A stretch of DNA of 64,000 nucleotides. Source: Favolaschia claudopus (lineage: Eukaryota > Basidiomycota > Agaricomycetes > Agaricales > Mycenaceae). A program made the translations under genes and the position numbers. Under the pieces are notes generated by a model, which worked only from the letters and a program-made list of their open reading frames with translations, made no database searches and was not told where the DNA came from. Positions 1 through 11,929 of the stretch are shown piece by piece; positions within the stretch are counted from its first letter, which is position 1, and the number at the start of each line of letters is the position of its first letter. The stretch spans positions 434,001-498,000 of the forward strand of contig JAWWNJ010000158.1 in NCBI GenBank assembly GCA_037176885.1, given 5' to 3'.

Positions 1-2
1 AT

Positions 3-1291
3 CTACAATCCGCTTTAAAGGTCGCGGGAAGTCTCATCCCCACGCCGGGCACGCTGCAGCTCTCTGATGAACACTATACTCAACTATACCCTCCACTGCA
101 GTGGCGAGACTCTGAAGTCTACATCAACACGGAGAAGGAACTCGACTTTGGCAACGTTTTAAGCGGGGACGGATACTTGCTCGATGAAACTGATGCGGAC
201 TGGCTACAGAGCAATAACCAAGTGGCAAACGGCAAGACCATATCTGAAGACGACATGGAGTTGGTGATGGGTATCTTCGAGCAGCTCACAGGTCTCCAGG
301 TGATACCAGCTGAGGTCTGCGGTCGAAGTATCCTTATTGCTGCTCGACAGGAACCACGGGATTGGGCTTCATACATGATCTTGTTCTCTTCGAAACTAGC
401 AGCCACCTGCTTTGCGTCGGGCATGGTGCCGTCCTGGGTGCCACCGCCACATTCCCTGGTCTATATTGCGCAACAGGTCTATCCCCATTGGAGACACCGA
501 CGAACCCTTTTGGACAATAGCAAACTCAGACCATCTCACAATGTATGAATATCAGCCTCTGCATACCGGGTTGAACTTGATTTCGGTGGCTGCAGTACCA
601 TGAAAAGAGTTTCTCAGAGGACGCTTATCAATGTTTTCGCCCGCGTTCCCATCCGACTGCCAGAGCCATGCGTTCGCTACGTCGCCGGTCAACAGGTTCT
701 CAAAAGCCTCTCAATCTCACTCCGATACCGTCGCGAAAACTTCGCCTCTTACCCCCTCGCCCACCACAAGAGCGAATTCCGGCTTCTGTGCGGTCCCAGA
801 ATCCTCGCCCCACAAAGATCCGTCTGGTGGTTCGTGACGACCGGCAGAGTTCCACAGCGACTTCAAGTAGTAGCCATGATCCCCTCTGGGACCCGGATGA
901 AGGCACCTCTACCCATTCCTCTGCAAAAGCCGGACTCAGTGAAGTCGAGGGATTACGGGACAGCGAGGTAGCTGATTTAGCAGCAGCAGGCGTGCATGCA
1001 CCGCGCGCATATCACGCTACCCAGGCCCTGGATAATGGCACGAGCACGAACGTTGCCGACAAACCTAGACGCACAGTCGATCCCCTAGTCCGCGAGCGCA
1101 ACCGGCTGAACGCTCAGAGATCACGAGACAACAGAAAGGCTGAATTGGCCACACTCACGGCTGAGGTGGAACGCTTGCAGCGAGTGGCCGCTTATCTCCA
1201 TGACTGCCTCCAGCTTGCGCAAGAGAATGCTAGCATCTCGGCTGGGTTGAGTGTCCTCAGTCAATTAGTCAACGCAGCAAGTAACGGATGA
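3..1291 (+). CDS. EPL1-like protein with C-terminal bZIP-like region (5' partial)
   Basis: The reading frame is open from the window edge, so the start lies upstream. Exon 1 (to 542) is followed by a 53-nt GT-AG intron (543-595); exon 2 runs 596-1291. The join is phase 0 and gives at least 411 residues. The exon 1 product carries hallmarks of the Enhancer-of-polycomb-like family (EPL1, a NuA4 acetyltransferase subunit): LLDETDADWLQ, SEDDMELVMGIFEQLTG, VPSWVPPPHSL and VYPHWRHRR. Exon 2 continues with YQCFRPRS, matching the position of the family's Y-V-C-F-R-R-R-E motif. After CFRPR the match fades into a Pro/Arg/Ser-rich linker. Near residues 340-400 there is a bZIP-like segment: NAQRSRDNR (N-x7-R), then leucines at heptad spacing (L-x6-L-x6-L). 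The family call rests on motif memory. The C-terminal half could instead be a divergent EPL1 coiled region, or the gene could be a diverged paralogue. Confidence 0.7.
543..595 (+). other. Intron of the EPL1-like gene
   Basis: It starts GTATGA and ends CTGCAG and is 53 nt long. Without splicing, the exon 1 frame stops at 546-548 and the exon 2 frame is blocked by a TGA at 578-580. Splicing restores the conserved order HWRHRR ... CFRPR. Confidence 0.75.
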
Positions 1292-2820
1292 AGCAAGTGC
1301 ACAGCTGTCATGGATCACAGACGTCTTGGTGCACGGACGTCTCGGCTCCAAGTCTACGATCGTGAGTCTTGAACATTGTTCCTATGTCTATCATTTATCC
1401 CTTTACTCTACATTCCATTCCTCTCCTCATCATTCCTATCCTGAGACCCTACCTAGTTTCCTATGTCATTTATCCCTGTCTCAGAGACTCCCTACCATGT
1501 ATAAGAAGTCGTAGATACATCCGTTGAATATCATCTTACATTCAACCCACTTTTGTGTGCAAACACTTCTATTCAACAATCTACTCTCAAGTAACTAGTA
1601 AAGCTTGACGCTACTAGTCTACTTCTCTGCTGGAGAAATACAGTAAAGCGGAACGCTACTGTATTTTGGCATCGCCCTTTGCTTGCGGATTTCCACGAAG
1701 AACTCGAGGATCGACCGTATCTTTAACAACAGCAATTCAGTTTGCGCTTCGCTACTGAAGCAATGTAATTCACTTGTATGATAGTGGACCACACTTCGTG
1801 ACAAATCAATAAACGTAAGTACTTACATTAGTGTTCAATTAGTCTCGTAAACAAGATTCATAAACTTTTTTGAAGATAGTCGTTCAAACGTATATAAAGT
1901 CTGGGACGTACACTGAGATGATGTGGACTGGACATCTGAGCCCGGCGCTCCGAGAAGCTCGCCTCGGCGATGTCCCTTTGATGTGCGGTGGCCAACATCC
2001 CATCAACATTCACGAAATGTTTTAGGAACATCCTCAAACGTTGCCCCGACATCCTGCTCTGGCCTCTGCAGACTCTCCCGTGTTTCGGCTGGCTCTTTCG
2101 AAAATTTGCCTAAGTCCCTCATCAAACCATTACCTCACCCTTCCACTCCTCGGTAAGGCTCCAACCATTTCCGTTTGTATGTAAACGGTAATATCCGTTT
2201 TCGTTTCCATTTAATTTGCTCGAAGTCGGAAACAGTTTGGAAACAGTTTGTAAACGGTTCAAACGGTTGGGCTGGATCAAGTTCCAGTGTTCCTTCTTTA
2301 GGCCTTATTAAGGGCAACCTCAGCGGCTAAGGGCTTAATATCATATTAAGGCCTAATTAAGGCCTTAGGAACAAATAAATGAATTTTTTTTGGGGTGGAC
2401 AAGTAACGCGTTCTCGCGGTTCTAATGACCGCTTTCCAGCCCTGTGTTGCATCGGGTATGATTCGTGTGGTACGTTTGGACAGCGTTTGCTCATAGGTAG
2501 TTCCGGCATCGGATTCCAAGTCGAGGTTACCTCGTAGGCGATCCGTGCTGTGGCGGGTAGCACCTAGCCGTTGTCGTAGCCTATGAATATATGTTTTTGT
2601 TATGATAATTGAGCCCTTCGTTTCTTAAATGTGCGGTAATGCGCGGAAATGCACAGTAATGGCTTGTAGACACTTAAATCCCGTATAATCCCCCGCATGG
2701 ATTATAGCGGCTTGAGAGGTTTACACCTATGCGCTATAATCCCCTTATGGATTATGACCTCATGGCGGCTTATATTGACTTACGAGCTGACACAAGCTGC
2801 CCAGGGTTTTTCCGACACAT
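1292..2820. other. Gene-poor stretch
   Basis: I see no supportable gene. The stretch is AT-rich with short imperfect inverted repeats, for example around 2290-2370 (TTAGGCCTTATTAAGG-type). A remnant of the hAT-like TIR (AAGGCTCCAACCATTTCCG) lies at about 2154-2172 and is the same as the end of the element at 20706. Confidence 0.5.
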
Positions 2821-2827
2821 GTATATT

Positions 2828-3702
2828 TAGGCCCTAGAGGTATCATACCACAAATCAAGCATGCACAGAAACACCAGGTGGTGTTTATATTGCAAGGCAA
2901 AATTCACAATTCAGCTGAAAAAATCAAAAATCAGCAACAAACCAGCTGGTTCTATGGTGCGCGTCACTTAGTCACCGCCTCTCGATGACAAGGCCGTCTG
3001 TGACCACGGTTTTTATCCCATTTTTTATTCCTCTTGCCAATCGACTCCTTTTCAACAGAGGAACAACTTCGCAAGACAGATTTCCCAAATCTAAATATTT
3101 GAAGGACTTATAACTTTTCACCGCACCCAATTTGGCAGTACGGGCCAATTCCGGCATTTGGTGTCTCCACAAGGCTCAACATTGTGCGGTCAGAAGCCTG
3201 GTATCTATGGTAGTGTTCCATACACCCGAGAAGAGGCTCTAGGTATGTCAAAAGTTCACTTGAAAAGCACCCAAACTGTGTCGAGATCCACGCTCAAGTA
3301 GGGTATTTGAAAAAATTTCGGCCTCCGGCCGATTTGGCAGTAGTGCAAGAGAAGCGGTGACTAAGTAACGCGCACCATAGCCCTTCAAAGAAGCTATTCG
3401 GTCCAATCTTTTTGCCAATGGGAAATATGGTTTGTGGGGACTTTTTAGACACCAAATTTTCCATGGAGATCTTCAAAGGGTTGGGGAAATCACAAACTTT
3501 CTTCCAAAATTGGGCATTTTCGACAAATTGCGCTCCCACTGCCCAGGGAAGTAATTCTTCGGCTCCAAAAAGTGGTCCATTGAATTCAGCGACCTCAAAA
3601 ATAGCGGGAGAGTGCAAATTCCAGCTCGCCAAAATGTCCGCGGGTACGGAATATGCGTTTTGCTCTTCTACGTTACGTTGTTCCCAGTTTACGACTGTAT
3701 TT
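2828..3702 (-). mobile_element. Truncated copy of the 11930-12642 TIR element, split by a MITE
   Basis: Apart from an internal insertion, the segment matches 12020-12390 in reverse orientation. At the right it keeps the terminal sequence CAGTTTACGACTG followed by TA (about 3687-3701). The left terminus is missing. It is interrupted at 2955-3377 by a separate TA-flanked element, and the uninterrupted version at about 12240-12285 shows the empty site. Confidence 0.75.
2955..3377. mobile_element. TA-flanked MITE, family M1, copy 1
   Basis: This is a 423-bp element with terminal inverted repeats TGGTGCGCGTCACTTAGTCA / TGACTAAGTAACGCGCACCA, flanked on both sides by TA (2953-2954 and 3378-3379). 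Two more full copies lie at 32093-32519 and 44179-44603. It has no coding capacity. The TA duplication points to Tc1/mariner-type mobilisation, which is an inference. Confidence 0.9.
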
Positions 3703-3827
3703 GATATCAGAGGGAACGGAGGATATGATGCATGTGCCTCTTTGCTGGATTGTAATAGATTATTGGTGCTTGATTCATCCTATACCACCTCTAACAGTTT
3801 TTTTGAGTTCATATTTTTTGGTCAAAC

Positions 3828-3905
3828 AATAATGTAATGGGACTTGGGCAGAAGTGCCCAAGTCCCTTTGCGTCATGCTGCGCAGAACAGGGGTTCCCCT
3901 GACAC
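3828..3905 (-). repeat. First ~78 bp of a gypsy LTR (minus strand)
   Basis: Read on the minus strand it begins TGTCAGGGGAACCCCTG, the same start as the LTR at 27871. It contains a 12-bp perfect stem, GGGACTTGGGCA / TGCCCAAGTCCC, around GAAG (3839-3866). It directly abuts the truncated RT at 3906. Confidence 0.75.
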
Positions 3906-4357
3906 CACCGGACATCGAGCTTCGTGAAGTACCGAGCGCCCCTGAGTCGGTTGATGAGGTCGTTGATCAAGGGGAGCGGGTAGCGATTCTTCACAGTCAT
4001 GGTGTTTAGAGCTCGATAGTCCTGTACAAACCGAAGTCCGCCATCATTCTTCTTGACGAAGAAGACGGGTGAGACCATAGGTGATTTTGACGGTCGAATC
4101 CGGCCAGTGCCAAGTCCCTCCTCGATGAAGGCATCAAGTTCCTTCTGTTCGAGAGGCGAGATTGGGTCGACCTTGCAGTTCGTGGGTTTAGAGTTCGGCA
4201 CGAGCTCAATGGCATGGTCCCAGGATCGGTGTTCAGGCAGCGAGTCAAAGGACTCCTTGTTGTAAACATCGTCAAACTCTCGGGCCCATTCGGGAACGTC
4301 CGAGCGCGCCGGGGCTGAGTTTTTGGCGTATGCCTCAGCCAGACGCTGGGAGATGGT
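3906..4357 (-). pseudogene. Gypsy reverse transcriptase fragment
   Basis: The minus-strand product is the N-terminal part of a Ty3/gypsy RT, near-identical to residues ~290-440 of the pol at 52783-56856: [38 protein letters not shown] and YFTKLDVRW. The fragment ends before the Y-x-D-D active site and is joined directly to an LTR start, so everything from the catalytic loop through integrase is deleted. Upstream (from 4358) it joins an unrelated repeat shared with 21530. It is not functional. Confidence 0.85.
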
Positions 4358-4770
4358 GAGTCCGAGTGATGCGAGAGATTTCCGATTGATCCAGAGAGAG
4401 TCCGCTTGATCCCGAGTGATGGTTGGTGATGGGAACACCGTTTTGACAGACACGCACATGCTTTCATCGGGACTTTCATTTGTGGTCATTTCACGCGTCA
4501 AGCTTCAATACTTTGGCTGAAATTGCGTTTCAAACGAGTTTTCACTGGGGACGACTGAAAAAAAGCTAAGCTAATGTAACAGATTCAATGCGGCTGCTTG
4601 AGACTGATACATGGAGAGCTCAACTTACATTTACCCCAAGATTTACCGTTCACAGCCAAAGAATGGACTTTAGTCTGAAACTTAATCTACTTCAACGTAG
4701 TTTATAATTTCTTGTTCAACTTCCTTTACTCCAATGTGCATTTGTGATATCGATACAGATTTGCGCAAGC
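4358..4770. repeat. Dispersed repeat shared with ~21530-21980
   Basis: Both places share GATGCGAGAGATTTCCG, GACAGACACGCACATGC, GAGTTTTCACTGGGGACGAC and TTCAATGCGG, ending near GATACAGATT[TC]GCGCAAGCT. The 21.5 kb copy has an extra duplication of a ~38-bp segment. No coding function seen. Confidence 0.8.
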
Positions 4771-7560
4771 TTATGACCTCATTTTTCATTAAATATTCGA
4801 GCTTTGTTCTGAAGTTGGGAACTGGAAGTTGAGCGGTATGGAGAAGATGAAGATCACAAATGGCACTTGTTACACGAGGTTTGGCAGTGGTCGAAGTTTT
4901 GGAGCTTGAATTCGGCTTGAACTTCAAGTTCAACTTCGTTTGCAGATTTGATGGGCCCAGCCACTATCATGCATCAATGATCATCAGTTGATGTGATGGC
5001 GGATCACAGGCCCCGAATGCTGGCTTCCTCATCAATCTAACCCCAAGCTTGCACTTCGAGTCGCTACTAGTAGGCACTATAAAGGTTTTCTACACCTATT
5101 TCCTACACCTCTTTTCAAAGTGTTATCCCTTCTAAAAAGTCTTTCTGTCCCAATGATCTGCCTTTTCGAAGATCGTCATGATTCAGACTCTTCAGGCCTC
5201 AACAAGGACTCAACACCCTCGATTAGGAGCACTCGAAGTCTCAAACTGGCTTGTGCTTGGGACTTTACAGAAAAGGTTTAATTCAAGCCTCGGAGGATCA
5301 GCCTTCAGTGAGTTCTTCATTCAACTCCATCAGAGTTGGGATACATGCCCATGCTGAGCTAGGGTTGCTACTAGTACGAGTTGTTCACAGCGTGAATTGT
5401 ATTACTAGGCGACTCGGATTCCATTCACATTGAATTTCTCAAGAAAGCTAGCTCTGCTGTTGATGTTCATTAGGTTTTCGATTTTCGGAATCAAATCTAC
5501 TAGTGTTTGAATCTGGGATGCTTTTCAAACTTCAATGCCATTTGGGACCCACCTCCAATGTCTTGACTATCAACGGACTAGACTCGAATCCCAAGAGAGT
5601 TATGAGAGCTTCAACTTACTGACTGTTGTACTAGGAAATTCCTCACATCGACAAATTTTCATGCATTATTTGTGAACCGGCGTTGAGTGATTTATAATTT
5701 CCGCCCACTCAAACTTGAGGATCAAGATTATTTCCATTTTGTTTTACTTCTATCAGAGCTTCAACAAGTCCACCTCTTCACTTTGGTGAGCCAGTCTTTT
5801 GCTTTCTGTCTCCGCCTATCGACCAAATAACTCATGACGACTGAATTGTTCAAGGTTGTGTTGAGCCGTCGGGATTCAAATCATGGCTGAGGTGGGCAAT
5901 ACAGTTTCCCTTTGACTCTGAATCAATCTGACATGAAGATACCAATACTAGGCAAGGATCCTGGATGTTCTAAGCTTTGAGTTTTGCCGCTTACCCACCT
6001 CATCCAGAGCTGTTCAACTGACTCTGTTTGGGAAATCCGAGCCGACCGAAATTAGCATGTCTTCCACACTCATCTCCCCTTCTTCCCCTACTACGGCAAA
6101 GCCATGTCAGGTGAACGACTGAATTACTAACTTTACCACTGGTTGACAATTCTGAAAGCAACCTATGCCGATTCGAAGCACGCATCCACACATACAGTAT
6201 GTATATTATCGATCAACACAAAGGTAATTTGAACTTATCACCGACTGAACGGGCATCTGAATGTTCTTCGTAGTTCCCAACGCCTCAATTTAGGCAACGG
6301 CCTTCACCCTTGTCAGAGACGGAGTGTCAATGGGTTTTCATTCAAACACAGATAAGTCTGTATGGTTCCTTCCCTTCTTCAAATTAATCCCACTAACCTC
6401 GCAGTTCAATAACGTGTTCACCTGTGATTCAATCTCAGCTACTCATCTGTGGTGCCCTCTACATTCCGCAACCATCAGGGGTCTTCGGGTTAGAGTTTCT
6501 GTATTCATAAGTCTTGCTTCATCAATTCTCTATATTGATTCGAGGATAAATCTGCGCTGCCATTTGACCGGTCAATTTGGGAAATCCAATTGTGAACCAA
6601 GCCAATGTCTCTCAATACACCAGTCACTGTGATCGCAGAATGTTGTTTTTGCCGGTCGAGTTTTCCACTCGAATCAAGTCAGGACTCGGACCCACTTTGT
6701 CCTATTGAAAAACACTCGACTCAGGTGAGAATAAACCTCTAGTTCTAATTTGTATACTTCGTGAAACACAATTCTAGATTTATCTGATTCAAGCAGATGT
6801 TATGGTATGTGCATTCCTGAATTCAAACCACAAAACTTAAAAGCTGACTTATACCAATTTTTACGGTGTTCATCTCTCAAGGCCCGGTTCCTTTCAACAT
6901 AACCGAGGTAAGTATCGCAAAGTCAAATGTGTCGAGAGACTGATGTGTGGGCACTTGCCTCGTCTCAAAGTGAACAAACAGTGTCATGTCTTCAAAGGTG
7001 CAATGGTGGTCAGCTCACAACGTTAGCTTTTCTTTAAAATGATGAAAATTTTCAGAAGCTTGGATGCTAGCCTCGCATTCAAAGTGAATGGACTCAGAAA
7101 AATTATGACGAGGAGTCTGTACGAAGCGACACGGGAAGCAACAGCTTCGATCAGGTTGAAATCTGGGGGGAAAATATTACATGGTATTTACATTTGATAC
7201 AGAGAATATAAAGGATGATAACAAGATGATAACGAAGAAATGAAGCTTAGACAGTACATCAGACGTCAGGAGAGCAATGCCGAGAAAAGGATCAATGTGC
7301 TAGGCAGACACATCAACAAGATCAGGTACATCAACAAGATCATGATGTTGTAGTTGCCGGTCTTAGCAGAATGATGAATTCCAGTTTAGGTCTCTCGCAA
7401 TAGATCATTCAAACTTCTGGCACAACTCACCAGGATCTAAATGAGAACCAGTAAGACTACACGTTGCTGATGCCAAACTTCATCCAAGTTGAACTTTGAC
7501 TACAAGTTCAACTTCCGGTTCAATTACCATTTTTGGAAAACTTAGGGTCGGAAGTTGAAC
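4771..7560. other. AT-rich stretch without recognisable genes
   Basis: Only short frames are present and none has a recognisable motif, codon pattern or plausible splice set. It may be old transposon or intergenic DNA. Confidence 0.5.
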
Positions 7561-7953
7561 TTCAGTCAAAACTTCGGAGGAAGCGGTAAACTATCCCCAA
7601 AACTACAATCTCGAGTTCCTTTGGGGTTGAAACTAGAATATTTACTGAAAAATGAATTTATACAAGCTCCCCCTTCTGCAGGCCAGTGGTAAACTGCAAC
7701 TCTGATGTTGGATGTGCAACTCATCGGCTCGGCAGCCGATTTATGCAGCTGTATCGGGACAGATGGAGGAATGGTCAAAAGGATGGGAGTGGGACTCGGG
7801 TAAACCCCGGATAAAGGCTGATAGTGGGACTCGGATGCTCGGATGAGCTCTGATAGTGGGACTCGGCTTTCCGGCACATCAGTAGAACTGATTTGAATCA
7901 ATGGCACGTAATTAGCAGAAAAAACACGCCCCGACCCTTTAAAATATTCCTGG

Positions 7954-8075
7954 CCCCACGCAGTGGGCCTCCGCGGCGAGCGGAAGCACCACGCAGTGGG
8001 CCCAGCGGCGAGCGACAGCACCACGCAGTGGGCCTAGCGGCGAGCGTCAAGGGGGCTCCGCGGGGGTCTCCCCCG
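7954..8075. repeat. GC-rich tandem repeat, three units of ~30 bp
   Basis: The units share CCACGCAGTGGGCC followed by GGCGAGCG, and the array ends in a GC-rich palindromic stretch. A related reverse-oriented unit occurs at about 11835-11875. It is sharply more GC-rich than its surroundings. Confidence 0.75.
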
Positions 8076-8524
8076 CGCTACATGAATTAAATTTGCCAGA
8101 AAACAGCAAAGAAAAATGCGAAATATCGAAAAGAACTATAAATATGTGCCGTCAGGCAAAAGGAGGGGGCTCTGGGGGGAACTATGTTCCCACCAGAATT
8201 TTTTCAGCTCAGAGATACACCCAGAAATCGATTAAACAGGTTAAATACAGTTCCCGGCTCTGAATGCCGATGTTTGATGAGAAATTGATTCATTGATCGC
8301 CACTTGATTGCAGTTGATGGACAGCACATCAACAGTGGGACTCGCTTAAATAGCCGAGTCCCACTCCCACTGTTTTGACATATACTCAGGACAGATGACA
8401 GGTCGGGTGTGAAGGGGAGACTTTCAATACTCAAAATACATTAAATACAGAGAAAAATACATGTATAATACGTATTATACTCAAAAATTTTCGCCTGCGG
8501 CGCCGTTATTATACGTGAAATACA

Positions 8525-9545
8525 GGCCTGTATTTCAATACCTGAAGGCCGCTGCGCTATGGCGGTCAATCCGTCGTTTTAATCAAATCTGTGGAAAATG
8601 TGTATTTGGTGACATTTGGTGTATAAAATGTACAAAGTGAAGAAAAAGAGGAGGAATTCGAGATCTATGTTTCTTTTGAGTTGAGCTATAAAACTGGAAA
8701 ACGGTAAAAACTTTTTGCGCTCGAGTGTGAAAAGTTTGTTGCGGGCCGCAGAGAGGTGGCTATGCACTTGATGATGAATTGATCTCTGATTCGGCATTGG
8801 GACTTCAACCCCAGTCAAAAGTGCGTTGGATAGTTTGAGATGATCTGGGATGGAATGATAAAAGCAGCAGCTAAAAGTGATGATTTGAGATCGTTCGTCA
8901 ATGGAATTCGAAACATTTCGTCTCATCACAGTGTCTGGCAACGGCGACCTAGGGCGACCTTCCATGGATTTCTTCAAGTCGACCGCATCACTCGGTTATT
9001 GTACATTCAACAGAGCTTTGCTCTACCATCCTTGCTGGTATCTTGTTGGGTGTTACATGCTAGCTTATACCATTGCTATACACTCATAAGAAAACCGCAC
9101 TATTAGCTGGACCTGGGCTCGAATGACTGCCAAAAGTCTTGATTTGAAGCTCTTTGCATGCTGCCTTGAGCTGACCATTACTTAGCTCTTTCTACAGAGC
9201 AGCAAAAAATAAAACTATTTTATTTACCTCTGTAAATGCATTTGGAGGGTCATATCAGGTATCTATGCTGCCTCGTCTTCTCTGGTTTCAACTGGTTGAA
9301 TATCTTAATATCTCGGCCATCACCTCGCATCAGAGACACAGCCACCGGACCTCGGACCGACACAAACTTTTTCTACTAGCACGCAAAAACTTTCTACTCT
9401 CCTTCAGCGAAAGTTTTTACACTCGCAAACAAAAGTTGAGTTTCAAGGGTTTTTCACTTTATTTTCTACTTTCACTCAGAATGAACATTTTATACACATT
9501 TGATTAAAACGACACATTGACCGCCATACTGCGCGGCCCTGTATC
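8525..9545. mobile_element. ~1-kb element with long imperfect terminal inverted repeats
   Basis: The left arm (~8550-8740) and right arm (~9360-9540) are imperfect inverted copies. Both contain GGCGGTCAAT, TTTTAATCAAAT, GTATAAAATG and AAAAACTTT in mirrored order. The middle (about 8800-9330) holds only short frames with no recognised domain. It is probably a non-autonomous DNA transposon; exact ends and target duplication were not resolved. Confidence 0.6.
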
Positions 9546-9894
9546 ATGCCAGCCCAAAATTTTATCTAGAATTCCGCCCAAAAAATACAGCTATTTCAAC
9601 GAAAAATCTGAAATTGGCAAGATCCTCCGAACAATATCATGTGTGACCTAAAGTAAGCCTATTACATGCGAAACCCGAATATTTGGTGGTTAGAGGAAGT
9701 GGATCCTGCAAGGCGAAGAACGCCCTAAAACGGAAACCATGTGCCCAAAGGAATAGGTGGTCTGGACAGACTGAAGGGATTGTCTCGCCCGCCTCCGCAT
9801 CGCGCCTTTGGCTCGTGACTCCGTCTCTTTGAGACCTTCTCTTCTCTAGCCCCTCCCCCTCCATGACCTCGAGTCTCCTTCCCCGCTTCTAGTC

Positions 9895-11118
9895 TTGTCC
9901 CCCCGTCGCCGTCATACCCCTCTTTTTTCGTGTTTTCCCTTCCTTTCTGGGTGCTTCCGCTGCCATCTCATCCTCTCCCCCGCCTTCGGCTGGTCAACTT
10001 CGATGCCTCCTCTTCGACCTATCCCCAGACTCATTCAAGTTGATGGAGTTCTTCGCTTTGGTGTTCCCGACCGAGGACCATGGACACCTCCAGATGATGG
10101 AAGAATTTTGATGACTGCTGGGACTCGGGTGCGCTCTCAAATATGCTGGGGCCATAATCGCGTTGGAGGGTGTTGGGATGGTCGACGCCGGTGTCCCCGT
10201 CGTCATGTTTGCATTGCGGTGACCGTGCCCACACTGCGGCTTTCTGCGCACGTCGTTCGTCAAAACCCCCAGATGTAGCTCGGCCTACTCCGCCTCAGGA
10301 AAATCCCCCTGTTGGTGTGTTAATGAAGCCGGGTGAGCGAGGGGGAGATGCTTCTGGCTCTCCCTGCTCAATGAGCAGGAAAGTCTCATCCCCCTGTCAT
10401 CTACCAACGTTGTCGAATCTGACCATGCTCCCATTCTTTCCGAGATACCCCCAATGCCTCCTTTTCCCCCGGCTCGCCCAAACATCGATCTGCTCTTCCC
10501 CCTCACATCTCCCCATTCAAAGTCAATGCCGCCCACGACGCTACATCCTGACGCTTGGGCCAGTGCGCTGATTGACTGTCCAGACCGTCAGTTTGCGGAC
10601 ACCCTTGTGTCTGCTATTCGGTATGGTGTTCTTCTTGGTGTGGATCCTGCACGTATGCCTTCCCCCTCCTCTTCGGCCCCTGCACCCCTTCCCTCTGCAC
10701 TTGCGTTTCCCGAGACGGTGGACAAGGACATTGCCCATGAGGTTTCTCTTGGGCGTATCATTGATATCACGGACATGGCTGATACTGTCAAGGCCGTCCT
10801 TTCTCCGCTGGGTTCTGTACCCAAGAAATATAGCGAGAAACGTCGTCGATTCACCATCTCTCGTATCCCCATGGATCCTCCGTCAATGACGCGATCCCAG
10901 CTGAGTACGGCCATCTGGTCTACGAGGCTGTTATGGGGGCAATTGATCGCATACGGGAACCTGGCCCTGGATCCTTCCTTTATAAGGCAGATCTGGAGGC
11001 TGCATTCAGGCATATTCCGATTCACCCTGACCATGTGCATCTGATGGGTTTCGAGTGGAAGTTGCGCCTGTTCCTTGACATCTTCCTACCGTTTGGTGTT
11101 CGTACAGGCCCACGCCTG
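9895..11118 (+). pseudogene. Degenerate retroelement with zinc knuckle and reverse transcriptase core
   Basis: Three pieces in different frames follow the order of a retroelement polyprotein. A gag-like piece (FGVPDRGPWTPPDDG) comes first. Next is a CCHC zinc knuckle near 10195, CLHCGDRAHTAAFC (C-x2-C-x4-H-x4-C). An RT-like piece then starts HPDAWASALIDCPDRQF and, after a frame change between about 10880 and 10930, continues VYEAVMGAIDRIREPG, YKADLEAAFRHIPIHPDH and LPFGVRTGP. The KADLEAAFRHIPI block with FxWxxxxxLDxxLPFG spacing resembles DIRS/Ngaro-type RTs of basidiomycetes more than gypsy or copia. No Y-x-D-D loop, recombinase or integrase follows, because the element is cut at ~11119 by a TIR end. 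It is inactive. Class assignment is tentative. Confidence 0.6.
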
Positions 11119-11148
11119 TACTCGGCATTACCAAAAGTAACCGAATTT
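11119..11148. mobile_element. Single end of the CTCGG-TIR element (see 38384-38910)
   Basis: TACTCGGCATTACCAAAAGT followed by AACCGAATT matches the terminus of the element at 38384-38910 and interrupts the RT relic. I found no matching second end nearby, so the extent is unknown. Confidence 0.55.
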
Positions 11149-11929
11149 AGAAATGCCTTGCTTGCGACCAGCTAATACACTTAGCAGTTGATTCTACTGG
11201 TGGGAGAGAGGGGGGATGGTCATATGCTATTTCACATAACACGCGTCGAAATTATTGGGCTTTCCCTGTGCTGATTTTCTATGTTTGTTCATTTATGTGT
11301 CAAATCAACAATTTCTTGCTCTGTTTTAGTACCCTCATTGAAGGATGAGAATAGCCCAGCAAGCCCTGAGTTTTCAGGCACATAGTCATGAGATAGTAAA
11401 CCTATCTTTGAGGTACCTATTGCGGTCCGAAATTATTTACTGTATGCGGACATTCGAGGTGAATATTAGAGAGTTCGCGGTGAGCCACCAGAAGCCACCT
11501 GGCGGCTCTAATGGCATGCGGATTGGACACGTGACATGTCACATTTCCGTCCTTTTTTGCCTTTTTCTCTGCCTTCTGCACTCAAACGCCCGAAAAATCA
11601 GGCCTTTCGCCGGAAATGCAGAGCACCACTCTGGCGCTTCCGCATGGCAACAAGCCTGATTTTCCGACCGTTTTTCGTGCATCAGTTGAGAAAAAGGTGT
11701 ATTTTTTGTAGTTTCTTTACAATTGCTCTGATTATATTTGGATTATATATGAACTTTTGGGTTGCGGGCGCCGGCCCGGACGGCCGGGGTTTTCCACCCC
11801 AGACCCCGACCGCTGCGCTGGGCTTTCCTCTCGCCGCGGGGGCCCACTGCGTGGTGCTTGCGCTCGCCGCGAGGCCTTAAAAAAAATTCGGACCATGGGA
11901 CTTGAACTCGCAACTTTCGGTAAAAAATA
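11149..11929. other. No gene seen; GC-rich patch at ~11757-11880
   Basis: The GC-rich patch carries one reverse unit of the 7954 tandem repeat. Next to it a tRNA B-box-like motif (minus strand, GTTCAAGTC, near 11895) precedes a T-run, but no A box or tRNA fold is visible. Confidence 0.4.
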
